Below, one piece after another: positions 56,193 through 64,000 of a stretch of DNA of 64,000 nt. The stretch spans positions 1 to 64,000 of the IMG/VR virus record IMGVR_UViG_3300025168_000033. One strand, written 5' to 3'. A model generated the notes under the pieces. The model was not told the DNA's origin. It worked only from the letters and a program-made list of their open reading frames with translations, and did not search any database. Source of the DNA: a virus. Both the position numbers and the translations under genes were made by a program. Positions within the stretch are counted from its first letter, which is position 1; each line of letters begins with the position of its first letter.

Positions 56193-57854
56193 TTAATATA
56201 TTCCGTATTGAGAGAATATACCAAAAGTAATATAGTTTGTTTCTGGGTGATGTCCAGCTTCAACTAATGCGAATCTAGATTTAACCGCAATTTTAGGAGC
56301 CATTGTTCCTTCAGCGATAGTTTCTACTGATTCAGCCATTAAGTAAGGCATGAATACCAATCCAGGTGAATTACCATCTCCTTTTCTTCCAACTAATACT
56401 CTGTTGTCAGACCAAGCCATGTTAGGATCAACATAAACAGCTACACCTCCAATTGTTCCAACTGGGTAAAGTGAACCACCTACTTGATTTAAAGTATTTG
56501 CCATTGGCGCAGCGATAAAACCAGCACTATCTTGTAAAGCAGTAGCGATTTGACCGTTTGTTACCATGAAGTTAGCATTACCTCTTCTTCCTCTGATAGC
56601 AATCATGTTAGCACAAGCAAGAACCTTACTAAAGATCTTTCTTTGTCTTGTATGAATGTTTTCTGAAGTAGATATAGTAGTACCTTCAGTTGCAGGAACA
56701 GGAGTAGTAAAATCACCTACTCTGTTAGCTCCAGTAGAATCAATTGCAGATCCAAAAGAACCAATTGCAGTTGTAGTATTAGATAAGTTCAAGTGGAAAT
56801 GAACATTTTGAGTTTTAGAAATATTTGCATGGTTTTTAACACCTAATTTAAACAATCTTTCTAAGATGTTTTTGTTGATTGATTGAGTCAATTCATTTGC
56901 AAGAACAGCTTCAACCTGAGCAACAGCATCAACACCAAATTGTTTTAAATCTTGAACTTGTTCTCTTGTAACTGCAGCAGCAACTTGGAAAGTTTTAGCT
57001 TCAACAGATTGATTGAACAATGTCAAGTTCATGATATTATCTTGAGTTGTTTCACCAGCATCTCTTGAATAAGGATCATTAGATCCATAAGAATTACCAG
57101 AGAATCCAGTAATATGATCTTCTAGAGATTTTACTAATGAAGCAGCAGAAGTTTGATCAGCTCCGTCTTGAACACCAACTGCGGTTGCAGAAGTAGCAGC
57201 ATAAACAGCCCATGAACCATCAATACAATCAGCAATTGAAGGAGCAGTAGTAGTATTACCTACACTATAAACATTACCAGTAGCAATAGTACCAGTAGAA
57301 ATTACTTCAAAGATACTAAATCCATCAATTCTAGAAGTTCCTAAGAATTTAGAATAAATTGCGTTAGCATTGTTACCAGTTGTTCCAGCAGAAGCTAAGA
57401 AGTGATTATCATTAACAACAAGAGTTGAATCAGTAGTATCAACCTTGATTATAGCAGGATTATTATCAGTTCCTTTAGCATCCAATTTTCCACCTCCGTA
57501 AACGAAGTCTAAATAAGTTAAAACACCCATTGGTCCAGGCATTGGTATAACTGGTACTAGGTCTAAACCTACAGTATTTGCAGCAACTTGCATTGCTAAA
57601 GGTAATAAAGTGTGAGCTTTATCTCCTGATCCTTTTACACCACCGGCAAAACCGTCTTGTGATCCTGGGGGTCCAGGGAATTTTGTTGCTCCCATTCCGT
57701 TTACACCACCTAAAGTTGCGTAAGCGTTGTTTTCGTAAAGCTCATGGTTATGACAGTATTTTGACATCCATTCAACAGTATTACGGTCTTTAATTCCCGT
57801 AGTAGACTCGATGATCGGTGCCCATTTACTCATAACCTCAGCTTCGTTAATCAT
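56193..57854 (-). CDS. 23: Major capsid protein gp23, 553 aa
   Basis: Forms the icosahedral shell. N-terminus MINEAEVMSKWAPIIESTTG corresponds to T4 gp23 (AELLNKWKPLLE). The start at 57854 is used here; an ATG five codons upstream is also possible. The predicted maturation cut by the gp21-like protease is after HELYE (L-Y-E, residue 41), leaving NNAYATLGGVNGMGATKFPG. The body contains LFNQSVEAKTFQVAAAVTRE and QVQDLKQFGVDAVAQVEAVL. The end (GHHPETNYITFGIFSQYGIY) is typical. Confidence 0.9.
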   Translation of the reverse strand: MINEAEVMSKWAPIIESTTGIKDRNTVEWMSKYCHNHELYENNAYATLGGVNGMGATKFPGPPGSQDGFAGGVKGSGDKAHTLLPLAMQVAANTVGLDLVPVIPMPGPMGVLTYLDFVYGGGKLDAKGTDNNPAIIKVDTTDSTLVVNDNHFLASAGTTGNNANAIYSKFLGTSRIDGFSIFEVISTGTIATGNVYSVGNTTTAPSIADCIDGSWAVYAATSATAVGVQDGADQTSAASLVKSLEDHITGFSGNSYGSNDPYSRDAGETTQDNIMNLTLFNQSVEAKTFQVAAAVTREQVQDLKQFGVDAVAQVEAVLANELTQSINKNILERLFKLGVKNHANISKTQNVHFHLNLSNTTTAIGSFGSAIDSTGANRVGDFTTPVPATEGTTISTSENIHTRQRKIFSKVLACANMIAIRGRRGNANFMVTNGQIATALQDSAGFIAAPMANTLNQVGGSLYPVGTIGGVAVYVDPNMAWSDNRVLVGRKGDGNSPGLVFMPYLMAESVETIAEGTMAPKIAVKSRFALVEAGHHPETNYITFGIFSQYGIY

Positions 57855-57897
57855 TTTATGTCCGTACATAATATTTTGATTTTTTTAAGTTTGGTTT

Positions 57898-59736
57898 TTA
57901 AATTTTGTTTGTTTTGAATCGTTTTGCTAATCCTTCAGTAACTGCATCCATATAAGAACTTGTAACTTTAACTTCGTTTATCGATTCAGAATTTGCAATT
58001 GCAGATTCATTAATCGGTTGAATTATTTCAGATCTCAAATCTCTTGTCGACCAAAAATGATCGATTTGATATTGTGATTCTAAAACACTAACAGAAGCTT
58101 GTAATTTAATTTCTTCTTGTTTGCTTTCACTTAAAGAATCATAAGACTCTTTATATTTAGCTGGGATATTTTCCAACCAATTTAAAACTTTAGGTTCGGG
58201 TGTTGTTGCTGATTCCCATATTCTTTCAACATCTCTAGTTCCGAAGTATTTGTTATTTTTAAATGCAAGTATCAAGTCACCTTGAGAGCTTTCATTTAAT
58301 TTTGCAAATTCACTTCTCTTAGATTCCGTTACAAAATGTAGGAAATGCAAGTCCTTATCTTCAGTTACTGCTTTTTGCTTCTTAGCAGATTCAAGTAAAG
58401 TATTTATCTTAGTACTGATATCATTCTTAAAGTTATCATTACTTTCTATAATTAAATTTTCTTTAGGTTCCGATTGCTTACTTATTCTACCATTACCTTC
58501 ATTAATTAATTTTGCACCGTTAAGTTCAGCAAAATTTTCATTAATATCGTTAATAGAATGTTCGGTATATGAACCTAGAGTTTCTAGATTTTCTTTAATA
58601 TATTCAGTAAAATTAGCAACATGTTCCATGTTCTCAACAATATAATCGTTATGAGAAATAAGAGTATCTACTGATTCATTAATTGTAGTTTGATATTCAA
58701 ATCTTGAATTAACTTCTTCACTAATGTGTTTAGAATATTCAATTGAATTATCAACTGATTCAGCAACCATTTTACTATATTCGATTGAATTATCAAGGTT
58801 TTCAGCCAATGATTTACTATATTCAATTCCTTGATCGGTCTTAAGAGCAACCAATTCACTATAATCTTTAACTGATTCAAGACCTTCAACAATATAATCA
58901 TTATGTGCAATTAGGTTGTCTGTATTTTCTTCAACCTTATTGATTTTTGAATTCATTGAATTTACTTCCTTAGCAATAGTTTCAACCCACTCTACAATTT
59001 GTGATTGTTCCTTTGTATTATTAGAAGGTATATCAGATTCGTTTATAGATTTGATTGATTCCTGGATCTTATTGAATTGTTCAGTGATATATTTTGAATA
59101 TTTATCGAACTGATCCATTGAGATGAATGATTCACCTTTAGTTTCGTTTATTGCAACTTCTGGTGCGTCAACTTGAGTTAAACCGTTATTTGTGTTATCC
59201 ATTTCAAATATTTGTATTGTATCGTCGTTTTGTAAGCCAAATGATTCATTGACTCTGTTTAATTGTGCATTTTCAAATCCTGGATCTGCAACCAAATCAT
59301 AAGTAAATAATCTTTTAACTTTTACATGATTATTTGATTCAACAACACCAGCTGCTCTAGATGAAATATGTATTGGAACTCCTGCATCAACTAATGCCTT
59401 TGCTTGTTTTCCAGCATCAGTATCAAGTAGCTTAATTCTACCTCTTACTTGTTTTGAAGATTTATCGTAAGATATTTCTTCTATAACATGTGATACATTT
59501 TTTAATGATACTTCGAATTGTTTTGGATGATCCAGTTCTCCTAGAATTTTTCTATCTTTAACTTTTTTAGCTAATTCTTCCACATGAGGAACAAATTCAG
59601 CTTCATCGTAAATTCGATTGTTTTTATTTTTTGTGCCTATTTCCGAAAAAATTCCTTCCAGTATATAATCGCCATTAGCGGTTTTCTGGAATTCTGCCTC
59701 AGAAACTGATCTTTCAAGAATCAGTAAGTTTTTCAT
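57898..59736 (-). CDS. 21: Prohead protease gp21 fused to scaffold-like (gp22) domain, 612 aa
   Basis: ATG at 59736 (MKNLLILERSVSEAEFQKTA) is preferred: an upstream frame overlaps the promoter box. Residues 1-160 are the gp21 serine protease with KILGELDHP (H70) and VPIHISSRAAG (S125/S126). Residues about 160-612 are coiled-coil, with repeats like SLAENLDNSIEYSKMVAESV and NDYIVEGLESVKDY, and hold many protease sites (RVNE, AINE, INES, LINE). T4 has separate gp21 (212 aa) and gp22 core (269 aa). Here one protein could supply both. Confidence 0.85.
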   Translation of the reverse strand: MKNLLILERSVSEAEFQKTANGDYILEGIFSEIGTKNKNNRIYDEAEFVPHVEELAKKVKDRKILGELDHPKQFEVSLKNVSHVIEEISYDKSSKQVRGRIKLLDTDAGKQAKALVDAGVPIHISSRAAGVVESNNHVKVKRLFTYDLVADPGFENAQLNRVNESFGLQNDDTIQIFEMDNTNNGLTQVDAPEVAINETKGESFISMDQFDKYSKYITEQFNKIQESIKSINESDIPSNNTKEQSQIVEWVETIAKEVNSMNSKINKVEENTDNLIAHNDYIVEGLESVKDYSELVALKTDQGIEYSKSLAENLDNSIEYSKMVAESVDNSIEYSKHISEEVNSRFEYQTTINESVDTLISHNDYIVENMEHVANFTEYIKENLETLGSYTEHSINDINENFAELNGAKLINEGNGRISKQSEPKENLIIESNDNFKNDISTKINTLLESAKKQKAVTEDKDLHFLHFVTESKRSEFAKLNESSQGDLILAFKNNKYFGTRDVERIWESATTPEPKVLNWLENIPAKYKESYDSLSESKQEEIKLQASVSVLESQYQIDHFWSTRDLRSEIIQPINESAIANSESINEVKVTSSYMDAVTEGLAKRFKTNKI

Positions 59737-59768
59737 ATTTGTAGGTTTATTTTTAGCTTGGCTATTTG

Positions 59769-59779
59769 TTATATATATC
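59769..59779 (-). promoter_or_regulatory. Late promoter box (class B)
   Basis: Minus strand GATATATATAA, 32 bases before the protease-scaffold start at 59736. Would drive protease and capsid genes together, since no box precedes the capsid gene. Confidence 0.55.
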
Positions 59780-59819
59780 AAGTTCACATTTACAAATGTG
59801 GTATCATTTTATAATACTT

Positions 59820-61418
59820 TTAAAAACCATCGTCATCCGATGTTAATTTTGCTTTCTCTGCCATTTCTTTCTCCTCTCTCTCTTTTAATTTAGCATTTAA
59901 TTTCAAATCATCCGCGGATAATCCAAGATATTTTCTAACTAAGAATTCAGATGAAAAGAATTTTGATTCATTCATATCAGCATCAGTATCAACTAATCCG
60001 TCTTTCATTGTTTGAATAAAATTGATTTCTTTCTCTAATACTTCCATTTCCTGCATCTTAATAAACATATTATTCTTCTGATATACTATACCTATTTGCT
60101 GTTTAAAATTATCATCATTGGCTAATTCTGGAAAGTCTAAGGCCATTTGTTGCCATAAAGGTTTTACAAGTATTTCTTGGAATTGTGTTCTCATACGATC
60201 AATAAAACGACCAAATTTTAACTCATCTCTAGTAGCACCTTCAGCCTGCATTTCCCATGATGGCGGCGATTCCTGATCAAATCTAGATAAAGGAATCTTA
60301 GTAACTTTATGAAATTCTTCTCTAAAATATCTAATTGCATCCGTATCACTTAAATCAGGACCATCATTTGCAAGTGTTTCAATTTCTGGTTGACCTGCAT
60401 CATTAGATGGTAACCAGTATTCCTTATTGAAAGGCATCATAGGTTTTCCATTTACCTGCAATTCACCAGATTCTACATCAAAATCCATTACTTCACGATA
60501 AGATTGCATTAGTACTCCTAATGATTGTTTTGCTCTAGTTTTTGATTTACCTCCTACTGGAATTATAAATTTAGTTTTAAATGATGAATTTACAACAGAC
60601 CATATAATTCTGGAATGTTCCATGATTCGTAAGATATTAAATGTTCTTACTAATCGTTCTACATAACTTACACGTCCAGGTGAATTAATTTGAGAATAAG
60701 AAAGATAAATTACTTGAGAATCATATAGTTCTCTTTGTTTTCTTACGTCACCTTTAAATTGAGTCCACATTTTCTTACCATCACTGTCTAGACCAGGCTC
60801 AATTGATGAGGGGTCTATTTCTTTGAATCCAATGATGTTTCTCATGTTCTTATCATAAATGATTTCAAACGCAAGATATCCATCAATCAACCATTTTCTA
60901 AAAAAGTTCCATGCAGAAATATCGTTATTGAATCCAAAATATTGATAGATTTTTTTGAAATTAGTTTGTACTGCATCAGAGATTTTCTTGTTAACATCAA
61001 CGGTAATTAATTCATCATCAAATATTTTTGGATATGCAAAGAAATTGGTTGCATCATATACAATAGCTTCATCCGCAAGTACATCCAATACATCTTCAAT
61101 TTTATCCTGAACAGAAAAGCGTCTTAAGTCTTCTCTTTTCTTTACATAGTTTCTATCATAAATAGAAATATTTTTACGAAGATTTATATCTGCCATTGAA
61201 AGATTAGCAAACATTCGATATTCATCATATTCGCCACCCATAAGGTTTGCCTGATCATATCGCCAACCATATTCATCTTCAGTAATACCGATAGATCTGG
61301 AATTTCTTAATACCATATCGTCATACTTCATTCCAAATGAACTAAGCTTCTTAATGAATTTTGTTACTGGATTTTTACTTTCCAAATAACTACCATTCCT
61401 ATTTACAAATCCTGACAT
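59820..61418 (-). CDS. 20: Portal protein gp20, 532 aa
   Basis: The vertex ring for DNA entry and exit. Recognised by T4-like motifs: EYRMFANLSMADINLRKNIS, VDVNKKISDAVQTNFKKIYQ and FRKWLIDGYLAFEIIYDKNM, followed by EIDPSSIEPGLDSDGKKMW, SYVERLVRTFNILRIMEHSR and QESPPSWEMQAEGATRDELK, then a Lys/Glu-rich end. Length is near T4 gp20 (524). Has its own late box. Confidence 0.93.
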   Translation of the reverse strand: MSGFVNRNGSYLESKNPVTKFIKKLSSFGMKYDDMVLRNSRSIGITEDEYGWRYDQANLMGGEYDEYRMFANLSMADINLRKNISIYDRNYVKKREDLRRFSVQDKIEDVLDVLADEAIVYDATNFFAYPKIFDDELITVDVNKKISDAVQTNFKKIYQYFGFNNDISAWNFFRKWLIDGYLAFEIIYDKNMRNIIGFKEIDPSSIEPGLDSDGKKMWTQFKGDVRKQRELYDSQVIYLSYSQINSPGRVSYVERLVRTFNILRIMEHSRIIWSVVNSSFKTKFIIPVGGKSKTRAKQSLGVLMQSYREVMDFDVESGELQVNGKPMMPFNKEYWLPSNDAGQPEIETLANDGPDLSDTDAIRYFREEFHKVTKIPLSRFDQESPPSWEMQAEGATRDELKFGRFIDRMRTQFQEILVKPLWQQMALDFPELANDDNFKQQIGIVYQKNNMFIKMQEMEVLEKEINFIQTMKDGLVDTDADMNESKFFSSEFLVRKYLGLSADDLKLNAKLKEREEKEMAEKAKLTSDDDGF

Positions 61419-61420
61419 TA

Positions 61421-62014
61421 TTATCTTGTTTTATTTATATATTCAATAAATAATTTGTCTCTTTCGGCTTCTCCGAGCTTGACAAAATTAGGGTTATTAA
61501 TTAACATTGCGCTTGCCCAAACATCTATATTATTTGAAAAAACGTATGAATTACTTATTCTTTTATTTATGTATTTTCTTGTTGCAAATCCAATACCATA
61601 TTGTTTATATGTCGCCATAAATGATTTAGGTGAAAATTTATTATATGACTGATCTCTTGCTGGGGTGTTTCTTTTGCTGTTATAAGCACTTCCATATCGT
61701 GTCCAGAATGCATCTATAAATTGATACTTTATTTTTTCTGGAAAAAAGTTTAAATTAACACCAATATCCATAAAACCTTCAGCTGACATTAATTCATCAA
61801 TCTTTATTATGAGTGGGTTAGTATTCCAATATGCTAATTTATCTCGAGTCTTTGGGTCATAATAATTAAACGAATATAATCTACCATATTGCATACGACC
61901 ATTAGTTGATCCAATTATTTTACCTCTCGCACCGTCGCCTTTAGCTTTAGATGCCCAACCAGAAGCATCAAATTTTGAGCCTTTAAGATCGTTAATTTTT
62001 CTAGCCATTTCCAT
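61421..62014 (-). CDS. Conserved T4-like phage protein of unknown function, 197 aa
   Basis: Contains GRLYSFNYYDPKTRDKLAYW and IGVNLNFFPEKIKYQFIDAF, a motif set I recall from head or neck regions of T4-like phages of marine hosts (GRxYxFxYDPKTxDxLPYW). Here it lies between the portal gene and the head-completion nuclease. It is a probable virion or assembly protein. Nothing catalytic is seen. Confidence 0.6.
   Translation of the reverse strand: MEMARKINDLKGSKFDASGWASKAKGDGARGKIIGSTNGRMQYGRLYSFNYYDPKTRDKLAYWNTNPLIIKIDELMSAEGFMDIGVNLNFFPEKIKYQFIDAFWTRYGSAYNSKRNTPARDQSYNKFSPKSFMATYKQYGIGFATRKYINKRISNSYVFSNNIDVWASAMLINNPNFVKLGEAERDKLFIEYINKTR
61434..61444 (-). promoter_or_regulatory. Late promoter box (class B), variant
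   Basis: Minus strand GAATATATAAA, 15 bases before the portal start (61418). Confidence 0.5.
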
Positions 62015-62022
62015 ATTATCAA

Positions 62023-62496
62023 CTATTTGAATCCATTAAAAAATCCTTCAGTAACAATCTTAAAAATATATCCGCGACTATCACACCATTTTTTAGCTGC
62101 GGCAAACTTTGCCATATTTAGAATATATTGTTCAGACAAATATTTAAAGTTTTTAATTGTTTTAGGAGTTTTTCTTTTAGGTTGTTTAGGTTTTTTAATT
62201 TGAGCTTCCGGCTTTACTTCTATTACAAGTTTCTTACCATCATCCAATAACATAAAGAAATCTGGATGATATTTAGAATACTTTTCTCTTAGTGGATTCC
62301 AATATTTTATTTCAAACGGTTCAGATGACCATTTAATTACTTTAGCATTTGATTCACAATAAATACAAAATTTTTGTTCCCAGCTACTTCTATAAATAAT
62401 AGGACCGTTACCAATATATTTAGCACATTCATTCAACGGAAAATATCCTTGTTTGAATCTGGATTTTTTGGTTGGCTTATTATTCTTTATGCTCAT
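62023..62496 (-). CDS. 4: Head completion nuclease gp4, 157 aa
   Basis: T4 gp4/50/65 family, TnsA-like nuclease fold. IIYRSSWEQKFCIYCESN has E40; KYHPDFFMLLDDGK has D79; KLVIEVKPEAQI has E93 and K95, completing the PD-(D/E)xK triad. Also conserved are AKYIGNGP and VIKWSSEPFEIKYW. Needed at the portal for head completion. Length is normal (T4: 150). Confidence 0.88.
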   Translation of the reverse strand: MSIKNNKPTKKSRFKQGYFPLNECAKYIGNGPIIYRSSWEQKFCIYCESNAKVIKWSSEPFEIKYWNPLREKYSKYHPDFFMLLDDGKKLVIEVKPEAQIKKPKQPKRKTPKTIKNFKYLSEQYILNMAKFAAAKKWCDSRGYIFKIVTEGFFNGFK

Positions 62497-63578
62497 ATTT
62501 TAATATCACCTATTGACGCACCAACTCGAGTTTGAGCTGCATCTCCCCATTCAATTTGATTATTAAAATATGTGCTTGTAAATTTGTGTATTTGTTCAAA
62601 ATTTGAATCTTTACAATTTAATGTACACAAATGTTTTCTGTCATTAGTAGTAGTAAATAGCCAATCAAATCTTTCTTCTCTATAATATCCGTCTAAATGA
62701 ATAGCGGTTATAATTGCTTTAAGTTTATTACTTGCCTTTGATGAATTCGCTTCGTTTATGAATACAGTACTAATATAATTTACAGTTGTTTTTGATAATA
62801 ATTCGTTACTAGCGGTATAATTAGATAATGCTACTATAAGTTTTTTAGTAAGGAGCTTTGTTTGATTTATATCTAATTTTTGAATTGTATCTGAAAAAGT
62901 TTTGGCTAAATCAAGTAATGCACCTGGCCCAAATGATTTAGTTTTAGATTTCCAAGAAACACCATGAGGTTTAAATGCCTTCTGTATTTCTGATTCAGAT
63001 TTAGACCAGTTTTTAGTATTTTTTGTTCCGCCAAGACGACCTCTACGTTGCTTAACTTCGATCAATTCATTATTTGGACCTTTTATATCACCACCAGTTG
63101 TAGAATTACTAAAATGTGATAGCATACAATAATATAATTCTGTACGACCGACTACTGGTAATCCAAGCCCTGATAATTCTATTAATTTTTCAAAGAATTT
63201 TTTATCAAATAAATGAGCAAAATGATTTTCTATTTCTGCTAACGGTATATGACCGCCATTAGTTGGATTTAATTTAAATTCATTTTTTGATGGATTAGCT
63301 AACCAATTTAATAAGTCATTATCATTACCAATAAAATGTTTTTCCATAAGATTTAATATAACAGGTATATTAGATTTAGGAATTTTTTTATCATCCAAAA
63401 AATTACCTATTGGTCCTTTTAGATCTGGTATCAGTATATTTTTAATTTGAGTAATCTTATTAGAATCTTTAGTTGTATCTAATTGTCCTAATGTTATTTG
63501 ATCGTTTTTTATTGTATCTAAATTAACATAATTCAATGCCTCGGATAAAAACTCACTATAATTTTTGTATCTTCCCAT
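62493..63578 (-). CDS. Capsid-packaged PD-(D/E)xK nuclease, 361 aa
   Basis: MGRYKNYSEFLSEALNYVN is a cargo peptide cut after E13 (LSE|A). Residues 145-185 carry a restriction-like nuclease core: GRTELYYCMLSHFSN with E147, TGGDIKGPNN with D164, and ELIEVKQRRGRLGG with E174-K176. A possible nuclease delivered into the host with DNA, where it could destroy host or defence DNA. The C-terminal 150 residues are helical then beta. The C-terminal end (TRVGASIGDIKI) is unknown. Confidence 0.78.
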   Translation of the reverse strand: MGRYKNYSEFLSEALNYVNLDTIKNDQITLGQLDTTKDSNKITQIKNILIPDLKGPIGNFLDDKKIPKSNIPVILNLMEKHFIGNDNDLLNWLANPSKNEFKLNPTNGGHIPLAEIENHFAHLFDKKFFEKLIELSGLGLPVVGRTELYYCMLSHFSNSTTGGDIKGPNNELIEVKQRRGRLGGTKNTKNWSKSESEIQKAFKPHGVSWKSKTKSFGPGALLDLAKTFSDTIQKLDINQTKLLTKKLIVALSNYTASNELLSKTTVNYISTVFINEANSSKASNKLKAIITAIHLDGYYREERFDWLFTTTNDRKHLCTLNCKDSNFEQIHKFTSTYFNNQIEWGDAAQTRVGASIGDIKI

Positions 63579-63591
63579 ATTAAGGATTTAT

Positions 63592-63601
63592 TTTATATAT
63601 C
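63592..63601 (-). promoter_or_regulatory. Late promoter box (class B)
   Basis: Minus strand GATATATAAA, 13 bases before the nuclease gene start. It touches the stop codon of the sigma-factor gene. Confidence 0.5.
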
Positions 63602-63968
63602 AAATTGAATAGATGCCATCACCATTAGAATTACTCAATGATATAGTTCCTTTATATTTCTTTGGATGTAATTTATGCCAGCCTTTTGCATATCCGTTCA
63701 TACACATTGATGTAAAATATGAGAATGCATTTGTAGTTTTTTCTGGCTTAAAACTTCTCCAATATTTCATTAAATCTAAAATAGCAAATGATAAGCAATC
63801 TTCTTGATCCTGTGGATTAGCATATTTTAATTTTCTTTGCGCTCGTTCGGCTAACATTGTTAACATTTTAACTGCTGTTCGAGTTAATTCATCCTGCTCT
63901 TTTGATAAAACAATTTGATCATATAAATCTCTATTGTTTAAATAATTCTTTGATTTTCTTCGTGCCAT
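63600..63968 (-). CDS. 55: Late sigma factor, gp55-like, 122 aa
   Basis: Short sigma-70 region 2-like protein. NPQDQEDCLSFAILDLMKYW and RSFKPEKTTNAFSYFTSMCM, then NGYAKGWHKLHPKKYK, match T4 gp55 (DPEKSNNPFAYFTQ, ending in basic KEKKQ). T4 gp55 is 185 aa; this lacks the C-terminal clamp-binding tail seen there. It would recognise late promoters (class B boxes) for the head and tail genes. It is the first complete gene in transcription order. Confidence 0.72.
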   Translation of the reverse strand: MARRKSKNYLNNRDLYDQIVLSKEQDELTRTAVKMLTMLAERAQRKLKYANPQDQEDCLSFAILDLMKYWRSFKPEKTTNAFSYFTSMCMNGYAKGWHKLHPKKYKGTISLSNSNGDGIYSI

Positions 63969-64000
63969 AATAATTGTTATCTTTGATTTGTTTATACTTC

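Noticed and set aside
1180-63578. Cargo start peptide as a secretion signal
   Set aside because: It lacks a hydrophobic core of ten or more residues and ends in an acidic site. It matches a capsid targeting sequence rather than a Sec or lipoprotein signal.
1-64000. tRNA genes or an integrase
   Set aside because: I saw no cloverleaf with T-loop GTTCRA and acceptor pairing, and no tyrosine or serine recombinase. A virulent life style is likely but not shown.

Overview
The window is 64 kb from a large AT-rich phage with a T4-like contractile tail. All genes I can support lie on the minus strand, so transcription runs from high to low coordinates. The T4 module is recognisable: late sigma factor (gp55-like), head-completion nuclease (gp4), portal (gp20), prohead protease (gp21-like), major capsid protein (gp23), neck protein (gp14-like), both terminase subunits (gp16, gp17), sheath (gp18), tube (gp19), probable gp26-like tail chaperone and tape measure. 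A clamp loader (gp44) and a flap-type 5'-3' exonuclease lie inside the same block. The AT-rich sequence, weak Shine-Dalgarno sites and type of small genes suggest a Bacteroidota (flavobacterial) host. That is an inference and nothing here proves the host.

Layout in transcription order: 64.0-54.0 kb, late sigma factor, head genes and the first cargo genes; 54.0-47.3 kb, small regulatory or unknown genes, clamp loader, exonuclease and a holin-like protein; 47.0-37.9 kb, a second cargo cluster around the neck and terminase genes; 37.7-29.0 kb, tail genes; 29.0-26.0 kb, PhoH, a degenerate phosphoesterase, an ECF-type sigma factor and a RecB-like nuclease; 25.7-21.1 kb, a glycan-synthesis cluster; 21.0-12.4 kb, small membrane proteins, M42 peptidase, glycosyltransferase, thymidylate synthase and probable lysis genes; 12.4-9.4 kb, a DNA-repair island (Fpg-like, UvsE, HhH glycosylase); 9.4-1.2 kb, a third and densest cargo cluster; the last 1 kb, small hypothetical genes.

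The most striking feature is a short N-terminal peptide (typical form MKN-hydrophobic-x-S/T-Y/F-x-E/Q-F-L-N-E) shared by about 25 otherwise unrelated proteins. It matches the capsid targeting sequence of T4 internal proteins (MKTYQEFIAE) and ends at an (I/L/V)-x-E site, the known cleavage consensus of the T4 prohead protease. I infer a greatly expanded set of proteins packaged inside the capsid, processed by the gp21-like protease at 57.9-59.7 kb and probably ejected with the DNA. Recognisable cargo includes an ADP-ribosyltransferase (the T4 Alt analogue), a PD-(D/E)xK nuclease, an HExxH metalloprotease and a HAD phosphatase.

Two promoter classes recur. A conserved element of about 55 nt (ten copies) precedes small, repair, replication and sigma-factor genes. 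A short GATATATAA-type box lies about 13-35 nt upstream of head, tail and cargo genes and probably is the late promoter read by the gp55-like factor. Hairpin terminators follow the major capsid, sheath and tube genes and one cargo gene next to the terminase.
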